A stretch of DNA of 64,000 bases. It comes from JANQIO01 sp036351375. Its GTDB lineage: Bacteria > Pseudomonadota > Gammaproteobacteria > Pseudomonadales > Halieaceae. Both the position numbers and the translations under genes were made by a program. The stretch covers positions 1 to 64,000 of the forward strand of contig JAZBOY010000293.1 of assembly GCA_036351375.1 (NCBI GenBank), in the 5' to 3' direction. Shown here in pieces: positions 27,101 through 36,300 of this stretch (the first letter of the stretch is position 1; each line of letters starts with the position of its first letter). The notes under the pieces are model-generated. The model was not told where the DNA came from and made no database searches. It saw nothing but the letters and a program-made list of their open reading frames with translations.

Positions 27101-30100
27101 GTTCAACCCGACAATCCTGAATCCGACGATCCTGAACACCGCGGTGTTCAACCCGACGATTCTGAACCCGACGATTCTGAATCCGACGATTCTGAATCCG
27201 ACGATCCTGAACCCGACCATCCTGAATCCGACGATTCTGAATCCGACCATTCTGAACCCGACGATCCTCAATCAGGCGGTCTACAACCCGACGATTCTCA
27301 ATCCGACGATCCTGAATCCGACGATTCTCAATAGCGCCATCACCGACCCCTTGCAGGAATCCGCAGAAATTACCTTCGCGGTGCAGAACGATGGCAGCGC
27401 CACCAGTTCCTACGACATCAACCTCGCGTCCAGCCAGGGCAGCGATGACGGCTTCACCTACCAGGTGCTGGTCTATCGCCTCAACAAGACCCCGGTGGCC
27501 GACGGTTGCAGTCTCGAGGAAGAGGCCAGCCAGGAGCTGATCGCCAACGTTGTGGATCCAGGCAACCAGCTGGACCCGGCGGGTGGCGACGGCGAGACCT
27601 CGTTCTACATTGAGCCCGGGGAAGAAGTATTCGTCACCATCCGCGTCCTGCCGGATACCACCCAGCCCGACCCCGGCGACCCGGGTGAGCTCGACAACAA
27701 CACCCTGGATCTCTCGATCGCGGTGGTGCCGCAGGCCGTTAATTCCGAAGACGCCGAGATGGGAGAAACCGAGCCCACTGGCACTTCGACGACCACACCT
27801 CCAGTACCCCCCGTGCTTATCGACACGATTGAAATCCCCGACGGCGAAGTCGGCCAGCCGTATAGCGTGGCGTTGGCAGCCAGCGGCGGCGTTGCGCCGC
27901 TGAACTGGAGCCTGGCCCTGGGTGCGGAACTGCTGGACGGCCTGAGCCTGTCGCCTGCCGGCGTGCTCAGCGGTACTCCGGCGGAACCCGGCGGCCTGGC
28001 AGTGCCGGTGCGCGTGACGGATGGCATTCAGGTGGCGCAGGCCAGCTTCTTTGCCACCATCGAACCGCCGCCCTTGTTCATCACGACCACCACCTTGCCA
28101 GCCGGCCAGGTCGGTCAGGCCTACCCGGCCACGACGCTGGCTTCCTCTGGCGGCTTTGGTGATATCAGCTGGGGCGTGGTGAGCGGCAGCTTGCCGCCCG
28201 GCCTGACCCTTGCGGTGGACGGCGGTCTGTCCGGCACGCCCTCTGCCGATGGCTCCTTCAACTTTACCGTGGAGGCCACCGATGGCTTCCAGGCGGTGCA
28301 ACAGAGCCTTGCGGTGGATATCGCCCCGGAGAACGTGATCGGCGGTGACGGCGGTGGTCCGTTCACCCTGACCTGCCCCGCCGGCACCATCGGCAAGGGG
28401 CTACGCGGCCGCGCGCTCCAGGATATCGACACCATTGAGCTGATCTGTGCCGAGGTGGTCAGCGTGACCAATGGCTTCCCCGAGCTTGGGGCCGAGGTAA
28501 GTGCCGGCGATCTCGGCAACACCGGTGGCCTCGATTTCGGTGAAGATCTTGTGTGTCCGGACTTCACCGTCCTCACGGGCATTCGCGCCAACGAGCGAAC
28601 CCTGGGCAGCGGTAACGTCATCATCGACCAGCTGGGCGTGACCTGTATCGACAGCGGTGGTGACCTGGTGTTCTCAACGCTGGTGGCCGACAACGACGTC
28701 GGCGGCCCGGTCGCCTCCGTGGACTGCCCGGTTGACGAGTTTGTCAGCGGTGTCTCCGGGCGCGTGGGTCTGCTGCTGGACGCGATCGGTGTGAGCTGCG
28801 CGCCGGTGAGTGGCGAGTTTGTCGCGGCGGATATCGCTCCCAAGTATTACGGCGTCGCGGTGGCCAACCCTGGCTTCCTGTCTCGTACTGGCCAGGTGCT
28901 GGAATTCAGCCAGGCGCCGCGCACCGGCACTGCGTTTACGTTCTCCGAGTCGGTCGGTGAGCCCACGAACCGACCCTTCACCTGGGATGTTATGGACGGT
29001 GAGCTGGTGCTGACCTATGGCGTGCTTCCGGGAGTGTCTTTCTTTGATACCCTTGATGCATCCACGGCTACCCCCGACCAGGCTGCGCTCATCGCGGCGC
29101 AGCCCGGATTCATCGGCCAGATAGAAGGCCGCCAGAGATTCATCGAGACCGTGTATACCCTGGTGTCCGAGACCGACCTGCTCGGTGTGGCCCGTGAGGA
29201 TACGCAGATCATTGAGTATCTCCCGATACCGGTGCCGGTCTCTGCCGAGTATCCGGATGGCAGCCTGCAATTGCCTCCACGGTTTGTGACCAGCAATGCC
29301 GCCGGCACGCTGCGCGACGCGGCGACGGCGCCGGTGATCCCGCTGTCGGATACGTGCAATACGGAGCCATGTGTACCCGGCACCTGGGGAGGTACCGCGC
29401 GCTATCTGCCGGGCGTGAGGCAGTTTGATAACCAGCCCTACCCGGTCACCAACTATGGTGAGGTGCTGAACTTCGCCACCGGCGGCCAGCAGACGGTGAG
29501 CGGGGATATCTCCAACCTCGCGGCCACCTGGACAGTCAGTGGCGGTAGCCTGGTTGTTGATTACGGCGACGGCTGGACCCAGACGGTGACGCCCGTCGGT
29601 GTGAACGGTCTCGAATACGGCATGTTCAGTGAATACACCGACGGTGTGGATCGCTACGCCAGTTATGATATCTGGGTGAAGCGTGACCCAGGCTTCAACT
29701 TTACGGAGGCCTACCTCACCAGTGCCAACGACAGCTACTGGAACGCCGACATAAACACCTGGATACCGGGCAGGCTAAACCCCGACGGATCACGGCCATT
29801 TAATGAACGGTTTGGCTGGGAGCTTGACGGTGGTACCGATCCCAACTCCGGATTCAATCGTTCAGTGATCTTCGCTGGTGCCAACGCAGACCAACTGACG
29901 CTGTTCCTGCGACCCAATGAATGGACCATCGAGCCCTCCGGCCGCGTCCAGATCGATCGCTTCCTGGATACCCAGTTCAATACCTACGATCGATTCTGGT
30001 ACCCGATTGCCAACACCATCGTGGACGGAGATCGGCAGTTCTACGTGATTGAACTCGAGCGCCGCGACAGCGGGCTGCTGTTCCCGGCGCGCATGAACAT

Positions 30101-30806
30101 CCAGCGGGAGTTGTTCGATGACAACAGCGCTTACGATGCCATCCAGGTCCAGACTCCGGTCATCGAAAGTGATGCCCTGATTACCGGCGTTTCACCGGAT
30201 CCGGCAGCCGCCGGTTTCGGCCAGTTGCTGGTGGTATCCGGTCAGAACCTGCCACTGGGCAACCAGCCCAACCAGGGGGTACAGGACAACCCGGTGGTTA
30301 CCGTGACCCAGTTTGGCGTTGAGTACCCGGGCTTCAGCTTCGTCTTCGACGCCAACAACCAGCTGATACGCTTGCCGGTTGATGGGTTGGTGCCGGGCCC
30401 GGCGGAGCTGCAGCTGTCTGAGCCCGGCGCCGCCGAACGCTCGCCGGCCTTCCCGATAACAATCGCCCCGGTGCCTGCTGCCCCCGACCTGGTCGAGGCC
30501 AGGACGGCGCCCTTCGTGGGGCCTGTTACTACCACGATCATTCCCGGTGCACGGATTACGTTGCTGGCGCGCAATACCGACACAGCAGGCGTCGAGGCGA
30601 TATTCCGCTGGGGTGGCAACACGGTGACACAGCCCTTGATATCCACCACGGTGCCCTTCGGCCCCACCGGTGGCCTGCTGCATGAGTTCCTGGTGCCCCC
30701 GGGCATTCCGGAGAGTACCGATGTGTCGGTCACCCTGCGCATCACCGTGAATGGCGAGCAGAGTGCCGAGAGCAACATGCTGATCCTGTCCGTGCCGATT
30801 CTCTAA
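24132..30806 (+). CDS. Giant secreted protein: Asp-boxes, NPTIL repeats, Ig-like and IPT domains
   Basis: The 2224-residue product has a Sec signal (cleavage near SLAQDA, residue 27). Asp-box motifs of the BNR/sialidase-propeller type are at about 101 (STNGGGTWKST), 258, 517 and 590 (SSDGGSTWQAP). Between the second and third is an insert bounded by Cys319 and Cys495, carrying a Lys/Ser/Arg tract at 431-447. Residues 957-1071 are 23 pentapeptides, mostly NPTIL. Two He_PIG-like Ig domains follow (about 1228-1310 and 1314-1395), a large unassigned region, and an IPT/TIG-like domain near 2013-2095. No sialidase FRIP or catalytic motif is visible. The role is probably adhesive or matrix-related (inference). 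Confidence 0.88.
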   Translation: MYLVRVVPLLVGALILLASNSPVSLAQDAPLSIGPNINMVSGTQWPEGDPFLRQQNEPSLAFSSRNKLHMLAGANDYRTVDVPGDFEAGATGDSWLSYFWSTNGGGTWKSTLIPCYPQDTTSDCSTNPLRGFAAGADPVVRAGANGMFYYAGIAFERSENPRSQIFVSRFIDLNNDEGGDPIRYIDTVQVDLDETGDRFLDKVWVAVDIPRGSATETFSVTQSNGETVSQTVSCGNIYVAYAALTGDGATLRSEIMLSTSADCGSTWSTPQPISEPDTLNQGANIAINPSSGPGGGGVHVGWRRFDTVEAFLGTPAVSCAKPLKDWRRKKKSQVAVEWPVDTVDIGDLRLTRDEALDLLAQRPGDNDQPESNKSVRLAQYLVASKLNLISGGGQASDTFDPAEWTRTLVGLVDEVDDFFRENPLLIVEPAKKSRKSKKSRKSKKSKKDDWDYGDKWDEFYGQAVYVGSDLDRDERRQANALRRDLRRNYLGSEDCVATAGTDPITTGSTNAMVATSSGDGGASWAAPVTVAEIRTFDQGGTNFSFRTTAYPTLAVDKTGRVYMAYAARGFATQRPDEESGDARIVLSVSSDGGSTWQAPYPIDDDPEMPGHQFKPSLLFAGGRLVVVFYDLRADVSGLFERFVYDVPEPDRLRHTLDVRAATANVLAAPLMPQFTVYDVTDRRDSQQTSRYAFITTGNGIPIETVQLQYMVPNLPTHSGGTQPFIGDYVDVATKTILKEGDGWRFATEPGDVDVYQAVWTDNRDISPPPDGDWTRYQPLNLDSGGGGSVSIFDGSPIPACEPGVTSQYTGTRNQNIYTAALSEGLIVAAPGGNRPLGIAPGATEPLERAYVVYVQNVTAVERSYRLTVSEPVEGSASFEQFDSLTSVDVSVPPYSSTVETVFASSPNPDERIVVQVQELDPTGSVLPGGLFSTVLLNADPTAPPPSNADLLTAETHNPTILNPTILNPTILNPTILNPTILNPTILNTAVFNPTILNPTILNTAVFNPTILNPTILNPTILNPTILNPTILNPTILNPTILNPTILNQAVYNPTILNPTILNPTILNSAITDPLQESAEITFAVQNDGSATSSYDINLASSQGSDDGFTYQVLVYRLNKTPVADGCSLEEEASQELIANVVDPGNQLDPAGGDGETSFYIEPGEEVFVTIRVLPDTTQPDPGDPGELDNNTLDLSIAVVPQAVNSEDAEMGETEPTGTSTTTPPVPPVLIDTIEIPDGEVGQPYSVALAASGGVAPLNWSLALGAELLDGLSLSPAGVLSGTPAEPGGLAVPVRVTDGIQVAQASFFATIEPPPLFITTTTLPAGQVGQAYPATTLASSGGFGDISWGVVSGSLPPGLTLAVDGGLSGTPSADGSFNFTVEATDGFQAVQQSLAVDIAPENVIGGDGGGPFTLTCPAGTIGKGLRGRALQDIDTIELICAEVVSVTNGFPELGAEVSAGDLGNTGGLDFGEDLVCPDFTVLTGIRANERTLGSGNVIIDQLGVTCIDSGGDLVFSTLVADNDVGGPVASVDCPVDEFVSGVSGRVGLLLDAIGVSCAPVSGEFVAADIAPKYYGVAVANPGFLSRTGQVLEFSQAPRTGTAFTFSESVGEPTNRPFTWDVMDGELVLTYGVLPGVSFFDTLDASTATPDQAALIAAQPGFIGQIEGRQRFIETVYTLVSETDLLGVAREDTQIIEYLPIPVPVSAEYPDGSLQLPPRFVTSNAAGTLRDAATAPVIPLSDTCNTEPCVPGTWGGTARYLPGVRQFDNQPYPVTNYGEVLNFATGGQQTVSGDISNLAATWTVSGGSLVVDYGDGWTQTVTPVGVNGLEYGMFSEYTDGVDRYASYDIWVKRDPGFNFTEAYLTSANDSYWNADINTWIPGRLNPDGSRPFNERFGWELDGGTDPNSGFNRSVIFAGANADQLTLFLRPNEWTIEPSGRVQIDRFLDTQFNTYDRFWYPIANTIVDGDRQFYVIELERRDSGLLFPARMNIQRELFDDNSAYDAIQVQTPVIESDALITGVSPDPAAAGFGQLLVVSGQNLPLGNQPNQGVQDNPVVTVTQFGVEYPGFSFVFDANNQLIRLPVDGLVPGPAELQLSEPGAAERSPAFPITIAPVPAAPDLVEARTAPFVGPVTTTIIPGARITLLARNTDTAGVEAIFRWGGNTVTQPLISTTVPFGPTGGLLHEFLVPPGIPESTDVSVTLRITVNGEQSAESNMLILSVPIL
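25422..25472 (+). repeat. Lys/Ser/Arg tract within the giant secreted protein
   Basis: Residues 431-447 read KKSRKSKKSRKSKKSKK, close in composition and period to the KSK tract of the S8 protease at 7370-7462. The DNA shows the same AAG/AAA and AGC/AGT alternation. Confidence 0.9.
27000..27344 (+). repeat. 23-unit, 15-bp tandem repeat encoding NPTIL pentapeptides
   Basis: Twenty-three consecutive 15-bp units encode 19 NPTIL, two NTAVF, one NQAVY and one NSAIT. Asn is invariant at position 1; position 3 is Thr/Ala, position 4 Ile/Val and position 5 mostly Leu/Phe/Tyr. Synonymous variation between units (AAT/AAC, ATC/ATT, CTG/CTC) argues for selection on the peptide. The period suits a pentapeptide solenoid. 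Confidence 0.97.
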
Positions 30807-30836
30807 CAGCGGCACGGCAGTGATTGTGCTGCAGCC

Positions 30837-30866
30837 GCACCGGGCCGCCGGCCCGGTGCGGGTTTC
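30837..30866. terminator. Strong hairpin after the giant gene
   Basis: A perfect 10-bp stem (GCACCGGGCC and GGCCCGGTGC) with a 3-nt loop is followed by GGGTTT on the plus strand. The T-run is short, so termination efficiency is uncertain. It lies between two convergent genes. Confidence 0.6.
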
Positions 30867-30875
30867 GCCAGCAAG

Positions 30876-31502
30876 CTAGGTTGCGCCCAGCTCCTTCTCG
30901 GCGCGCGGGTACCAGGCCTGCATGTTGCTGCAATCCTCGGGAATCGATTCCTTGATCCAGCCAGCAAACTGCACCAGGCAGAAGAGGTCGATATCGGCGA
31001 AGCTGAAGTGGTCGCCCGCCACCCAGGGATGTTTGCCGAGCTGCTCGTCGATCATCGGCCAGAAAGCCTCAAGGCGAATCTTGCCGCGTTCGCACAGCTC
31101 CGGAATCTGCGGCAACTTCAGTGGGCCGGGCATAGCGCGATCCTTGAAGGCCGGGTGGCCGTTACGAAAGATATCGGCGATGGCCGCCATGCCCTGCAGG
31201 AAGATCTTGTGGTCCCAGCTGATGACTTCTGCTGTTTCCAGTGGCGTTGAGCCCAGCAGCGGCTTGTCCGGATGCAGGCCCTCCAGGTAAACACACTGGC
31301 CGATGACTTCGGTCAACAGCTTGCCGTCGTCCAGTACCAGGGCCGGTACCGTGCGAGCCGGGTTGATGGCGCCGTAGCTATCTTCGTGCTGTTCCAGCTT
31401 GCCAAGGTCGACCTGTTGGGTGTCGAGTTCGATGCCCTTGTACTGCAGAAACAGCTTCAGGCGCATGGGGTTGGGCGCGGGATCGTAGGTATACAGCTTC
31501 AT
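30876..31502 (-). CDS. Glutathione S-transferase family protein
   Basis: The 208-residue cytoplasmic protein has a thioredoxin-like N-terminal GST domain (MKLYTYDPAPNPMRLKLFLQ, with NPARTVPALVLDDG as the glutathione-binding turn) and a helical C-terminal domain containing HPWVAGDHFSFADIDLF. I use the ATG at 31502, preceded by GGAGAT, because the upstream extension to 31616 is not GST-like. GSTs conjugate or reduce with glutathione; the substrate is unknown. It is convergent with the giant secreted-protein gene and divergent from the c5 cytochrome gene. Confidence 0.9.
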   Translation of the reverse strand: MKLYTYDPAPNPMRLKLFLQYKGIELDTQQVDLGKLEQHEDSYGAINPARTVPALVLDDGKLLTEVIGQCVYLEGLHPDKPLLGSTPLETAEVISWDHKIFLQGMAAIADIFRNGHPAFKDRAMPGPLKLPQIPELCERGKIRLEAFWPMIDEQLGKHPWVAGDHFSFADIDLFCLVQFAGWIKESIPEDCSNMQAWYPRAEKELGAT

Positions 31503-31606
31503 GGAAATCTCCGTGGTGGGTAGAGGATCATCGGCAGCGTCGCATGGTACGGCAGCCCCGGCGACATTTGGAAGCCTGCCAAGTTTCCGCGGCGCCTCGA
31601 AGCCGC

Positions 31607-31612
31607 TATAAT
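31607..31612 (+). promoter_or_regulatory. Putative -10 element of the c5 cytochrome gene
   Basis: A perfect TATAAT lies 35 bp before the ATG at 31647. No good -35 hexamer sits 16-18 bp upstream, so the assignment relies on the -10 alone. Confidence 0.4.
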
Positions 31613-31646
31613 TCACGCCCGTTGAGACGAACTGTCTGAGGAATTT

Positions 31647-32078
31647 ATGACCAAGTCATTGAAATCTCTTGTTATATTGCTTGCTGCAGCCCTGTCGATC
31701 ACGGCCTTTGCCAAGACCGAGGAGCAGCGGGCCGCCATTACCGAGCGCATCAAGCCGCACGGCAGCGTTTGCGTGGCTGGTGATACCAGCTGCGGTGCCA
31801 TGACTGCGGTGGCCGCCGGTGGTGACAGCGTTCGGTCCGGTGAAGAGGTTTACAACGCCGCCTGTGTGGCTTGTCACGCCTCGGGCGCGGCGGGCGCTCC
31901 CAAGCTCGGCGATGTTGCCGCCTGGTCCGACCGAATTTCCAAGGGCCGTGAGGTGCTGCACGACAGCGGCCTGAATGGCGTGGCCGGCACCGGCATGATC
32001 GCTCGCGGTGGCTGCATGAACTGCTCCGATGACGAGATCATCGCCGCGGTCGATTACATGGTGGATAACAGCCAGTAA
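31647..32078 (+). CDS. Cytochrome c5-family protein
   Basis: The 143-residue product has a signal peptide (cleavage after ITAFA) and one haem motif, CVACH from Cys73, preceded by GEEVYNAACVAC. The segment GAPKLGDVAAWSDRISKG and the second cysteine pair (GGCMNCSDDEI) are typical of cytochrome c5, where the Cys pair forms a disulfide. The likely axial Met is in GTGMIARGGC. It is a periplasmic electron carrier to terminal oxidases. A strong terminator follows, so it is monocistronic. Confidence 0.93.
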   Translation: MTKSLKSLVILLAAALSITAFAKTEEQRAAITERIKPHGSVCVAGDTSCGAMTAVAAGGDSVRSGEEVYNAACVACHASGAAGAPKLGDVAAWSDRISKGREVLHDSGLNGVAGTGMIARGGCMNCSDDEIIAAVDYMVDNSQ

Positions 32079-32095
32079 ATCGCAGCCCGAGCGTG

Positions 32096-32128
32096 AAAAA
32101 AAGGCCGCCTTCGGGCGGCCTTTTTTTT
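32096..32128 (+). terminator. Rho-independent terminator after the c5 cytochrome
   Basis: GGCCGCC-TTCG-GGCGGCC with an A-run before it and eight T after it; the A-run makes it potentially bidirectional. The UUCG tetraloop adds stability. Confidence 0.95.
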
Positions 32129-32241
32129 GCTGAGGAAACAGGTCCCACACCTCTGCGCTACCCAACAAGGTTTGTTAGAGTTCCTGGATGGAAACAAGGT
32201 CTGGCCCCGGTGGGGCAGAACGCTGGAACCGGGGGAACACT

Positions 32242-33366
32242 GTGAATCGCTACCTGCTTGCCGTTGCCATTGCCGTACTTGCGGCAGCCTGTGCGGAGGA
32301 GCTACCGCCCCCGCCACCTGTCGAAGTGGTTGTCGATGAGGTACTCCTCGACCCCTACCAGCCGCGATCTTCTTTTGTCGGCCGCCTGCAGGCCATCGAC
32401 GATGTCTCCATCGAGGCCCAGGTCACCGGCTACCTCAAGGCGCGCGCGTTCAAGGAAGGGGATTTCGTCAAGGCCGGGGACGTGCTTTACGAGATCGACC
32501 CCGCCGTTTTCGAAGCGGAAGTGGCGCGCGCGAAGGCCGACCTGGCGCGATCCCGCGCCACCCAGGCCAACGCCGAGCGCAACTTCCGACGCGGCGAATC
32601 GCTGGTGCCGGCAGGCAATATTTCGGAATCAGAGATGGACCAGCTGCGCGCCGCCAAGCTGGAGGCAGACGCGGGCGTGGCCGCTGCCGAGGCAGCGCTG
32701 GTCACGGCCGAGGTCAATCTTGGCTATACCACGATTCGAGCGCCGATCTCCGGGCGTATTGGCCGCAGCTCGCATACCACCGGCGACCTGGTAGGCCCCA
32801 ACACAGGAGTTCTCACCACCCTGGTCAGCGTTGATCCTATCTATGCACTGTTCCAGCTCTCCGAGGCCACCTTTGTGCAGATTCTCGTGCAGCGGCTGGC
32901 CCAGCCAGATGCCAGGAACCTGAACGACATCGACCTCAGCGACCTGGTGGTGCGCCTGGAACTGCGCAACGACGTCTACTACCCCGAGATCGGCCGCATC
33001 GACTACTTCTCCAACCGCATCTCCGAAGACACGGGCACCCTGGAATCCCGCGCCGTGATTCCCAACAGCTACGGCCTGCTGGTACCGGGCCAGTACGTGC
33101 GGGTGGAGATTGTTCGCGAGGAGCTGGCCGAGGCCCTGTTTGTGCCCCAGGCCGCGGTGCAGGCCGACCAGCAGGGCAGCTTTGTGCTGGTCGTGGAGGG
33201 CGGTACCGTCCAGCGACGCAACGTGGTGCTGGACGAGCGTGTCGAAGACCGCATCGTGGTGCTGCAGGGCGTGGAAGAGGGAGAGCAGGTGATTGTGCGT
33301 GGCCTGCAGCAGGTGCGCCCGGGCCAGCCGGTAACGGTACGCCAGATGCCGCCGGCTGAAGCCTGA
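32242..33366 (+). CDS. RND efflux periplasmic adaptor (membrane fusion protein)
   Basis: From GTG 32242 (GGGGGAA upstream) the product is 374 residues with a lipobox (LAAAC). The MFP layout is clear: a barrel-sandwich half (VEAQVTGYLKARAFKEGDFV), a coiled-coil hairpin rich in Ala/Arg (about 95-155), the second half (YTTIRAPISGRIGRSSHTTG), then beta-barrel and membrane-proximal domains. It resembles AcrA/MexA-type adaptors. It overlaps the permease gene (TGATG), as expected for an efflux operon. The in-frame extension to 32188 is rejected because it precedes the lipoprotein signal. Confidence 0.93.
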   Translation: MNRYLLAVAIAVLAAACAEELPPPPPVEVVVDEVLLDPYQPRSSFVGRLQAIDDVSIEAQVTGYLKARAFKEGDFVKAGDVLYEIDPAVFEAEVARAKADLARSRATQANAERNFRRGESLVPAGNISESEMDQLRAAKLEADAGVAAAEAALVTAEVNLGYTTIRAPISGRIGRSSHTTGDLVGPNTGVLTTLVSVDPIYALFQLSEATFVQILVQRLAQPDARNLNDIDLSDLVVRLELRNDVYYPEIGRIDYFSNRISEDTGTLESRAVIPNSYGLLVPGQYVRVEIVREELAEALFVPQAAVQADQQGSFVLVVEGGTVQRRNVVLDERVEDRIVVLQGVEEGEQVIVRGLQQVRPGQPVTVRQMPPAEA

Positions 33367-36300
33367 TGTTCAGCCAGTTCTTTATCGACCGGCCCAAATT
33401 CGCCATCGTGGTGGCGATTGTGATGACCCTGGCCGGGACCATCTCCCTGTACATGCTGCCGGTGGCGGAATACCCCAGTATTGCACCGCCCTCGATCTCG
33501 GTTACCGGTGTATTCCCGGGCGCCTCCGCCGAAGTGGTGGAGGAAACGGTGGCCACGCCGATTGAGGATGCAATCAACGGCGTGGAAGACATGATCTATA
33601 TGTCTTCCAAGAGCGCCAATGATGGCAGCTATTCGTTGACGGTCACCTTCAAGGTGGGCAGCGACGCCGACATGTCACTGGTGCGGGTGCAGAACCGGGT
33701 CAAGCTGGCCGAACCGCAGCTGCCCGCCGAAGTCCGTGCCCAGGGCCTGACCATCGAGGAGCGCTCGCCGGATATTCTCAAGATTGTCAGCTTCTTCTCC
33801 CCGGACGGCACCTACGATTACAAGTTCCTGTCGAACTACGTGGCCATCAATGTGCGCAATAGCCTGGCCCGCATCGACGGCATATCAGCCGCCGACATTA
33901 TCGGTGAAGCGGAATACTCCATGCGCCTGTGGCTGGACCCGAACCAGATGGCGCAGCTGGCGATCACCACTGGCGACGTGCTCAACGCCCTGCGTGAACA
34001 GAACGTCCAGGTGGCGGCAGGCAAGGTGGGCGCGCCGCCCTTTGAAGGCAAGTTGCAAACCGAGTACACCCTGCAGACCAAGGGCCGGCTGGAGCAGGCC
34101 GAGGAATTCGGCAGTATCGTGCTGCGTGCCAACCCCGATGGCTCGGCCCTCTACCTGCGCGATATCGCCCGCGTGGAGCTGGGCCAGTCGGACTACGCTT
34201 TCTCCGGCACGTTCAACAACAATGCCGCGGTCAACCTGGCGTTCTACACCCAGCCCGACGCCAATGCGCTGGCGGCGGGTCACGCGGTGGATGCGGAACT
34301 GGCGCGCCTGTCGGAGTTTTTTCCGGAGGGTCTCGAGTACAGCGTCAGCTACGACACCACCCGCTACGTGTCTACCGCTATCCGCCAGGTCACCGAGTCG
34401 TTGTTCGAGGCCATCGCCCTGGTGATCCTGGTTACCTTTATTTTCCTCGGCAACTGGCGTACGACCCTGGTGCCGGCCATTGCCATTCCGGTGTCACTGG
34501 TGGCGACCTTCGCCGTGATGCAGGTCATGGGCATGTCGGTGAATACCGTCACCCTGTTCGGCCTGATCCTGGCCATCGGCATCGTGGTGGATGACGGTAT
34601 CCTGGTGGTGGAAAACTGCGACCGTCACCTGCGGGACAGTCCCGATATGACACCGAGGGAAGCGGCGAGCATCACCATGCGCGAGGTGGGCGGCGCGGTC
34701 ATCGCCACCACATTGGTGCTGCTGGCGGTGTTTGTGCCGGTGGCCATGCTGCCCGGCATCACCGGGGTGATGTACCGGCAATTTGCGGTGACCATCTGCG
34801 TGGCGGTGGTGTTCTCCTCGGTCAACGCGCTGACCCTCAGCCCGGCACTGTGCAGCCTGTTGCTGAAGTCGGGACCGCGAACAGAGGCGCGCTGGTTTGC
34901 CGGCTTTACCCGCGGTTTCGATGGCATTACCCGGCGCTACGACCGCGGGGTGGCCTGGCTGCTACGCAAGCTGGCGGTGGTGGTAGTCGTCTACGGCCTG
35001 GTGATTGGCGGGCTGGCGCTGGGGGTATTGTCCACGCCCACCAGTTTCGTGCCCGACGAAGACAAGGGCGTGATGCTGGTCAGCCTGCAACTGCCCGATG
35101 CGGCCTCCTTCAGTCGCACAGACGCGGCCATGGGCAAGCTCACCGAGCTCTTGAAGGCCGACAGACGCATCGAATCCATCACTGCCATCACCGGCTACTC
35201 CATCCTCAACGGCGCCATGCAGAGCAACGCCGGCACCATGTTCGTAGTGCTGCGGCACTGGGATGACCGCCCCGGCCGGGAAAACCAGATCTTCAGCATT
35301 GCCCAGCGCATCAACGGGCTGGCCTTCCAGACTATCCCCGAGGCGCAGGTGTTCGCGATAGCACCACCGGCGGTGCCGGGCATGGGCGCGGTAGGCGGGC
35401 TGGAATTTGTGCTGCAGGACTCGGTGGGCCGCTCCGCCGCCGAGCTTAACGAGATGGTCAACATCATGGTGGTGGAGGGTAACCAGCAGCGCAAGCTGAG
35501 CGGCGTTTTCAGTACCTACCGCGCCAACGTGCCCCAGTACTTCATCGATATCGATCGGGTGAAAGCCAAAAACCTGGGTGTTGGGCTGGACGAAATCTTC
35601 AACACCTTGCAGGCCCAGATGGGCTCGCTATACATCAACGATTTCAACCGCTTCGGGCAGACCTACAAGGTCATCATGCAGGCGGATTCGCAGTATCGTT
35701 CCGACCTGGATGACCTGGAGCTGTATTACGTGCGCTCCAAGCGTGGCGAGATGGTGCCACTCAGTACCCTGGCCACTACCCGGCCGATTCTCGGGCCGGA
35801 CGTGGCGGAGCGCTACAACCTGTTCCGCTCGGCGACTATTCGCGGCGCCCCGGCCCCGGGAGTGAGTTCCGGCGATGCCATCGCCAGCTTCGAAGCGCTG
35901 GCGGGGGAGACCCTGGCCCCGGGCTACCGATACGAGTGGACGGGATCTGCCTACCAGGAGAAACAGTCCTCCGGGCAGGCGCCGGTGGCGTTCGCACTGG
36001 CGCTGGTGTTCATCTACCTGTTCCTGGTGGCACAGTATGAAAGCTTCTCGATTCCCTTCGCCATTATCCTGGTCGTGCCCATGGCCATGGGCGGTGCAGT
36101 GGCAAGCCTCCTGCTGACCGGTACAGCGTTGAATCTCTACGCGCAGATTGGCCTGGTGTTGTTGATCGGCATGGCCGCCAAGAACGCGATCCTGATCGTC
36201 GAATTTGCCCGTCGGCAGCGCGAACAGGCCGGCCTGGATATCGCCGAGGCGGCCCGCCAGGGGGCGAGCATGCGCTTTCGCGCGGTGTGCATGACGGCGG

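Noticed and set aside
26979..28301. A 440-codon minus-strand open frame rich in Arg, Ile and Gln across the NPTIL repeats
   Set aside because: It is the reverse complement of the repeat unit, giving an artificial Arg/Ile pattern; the plus strand has a signal peptide and domains.
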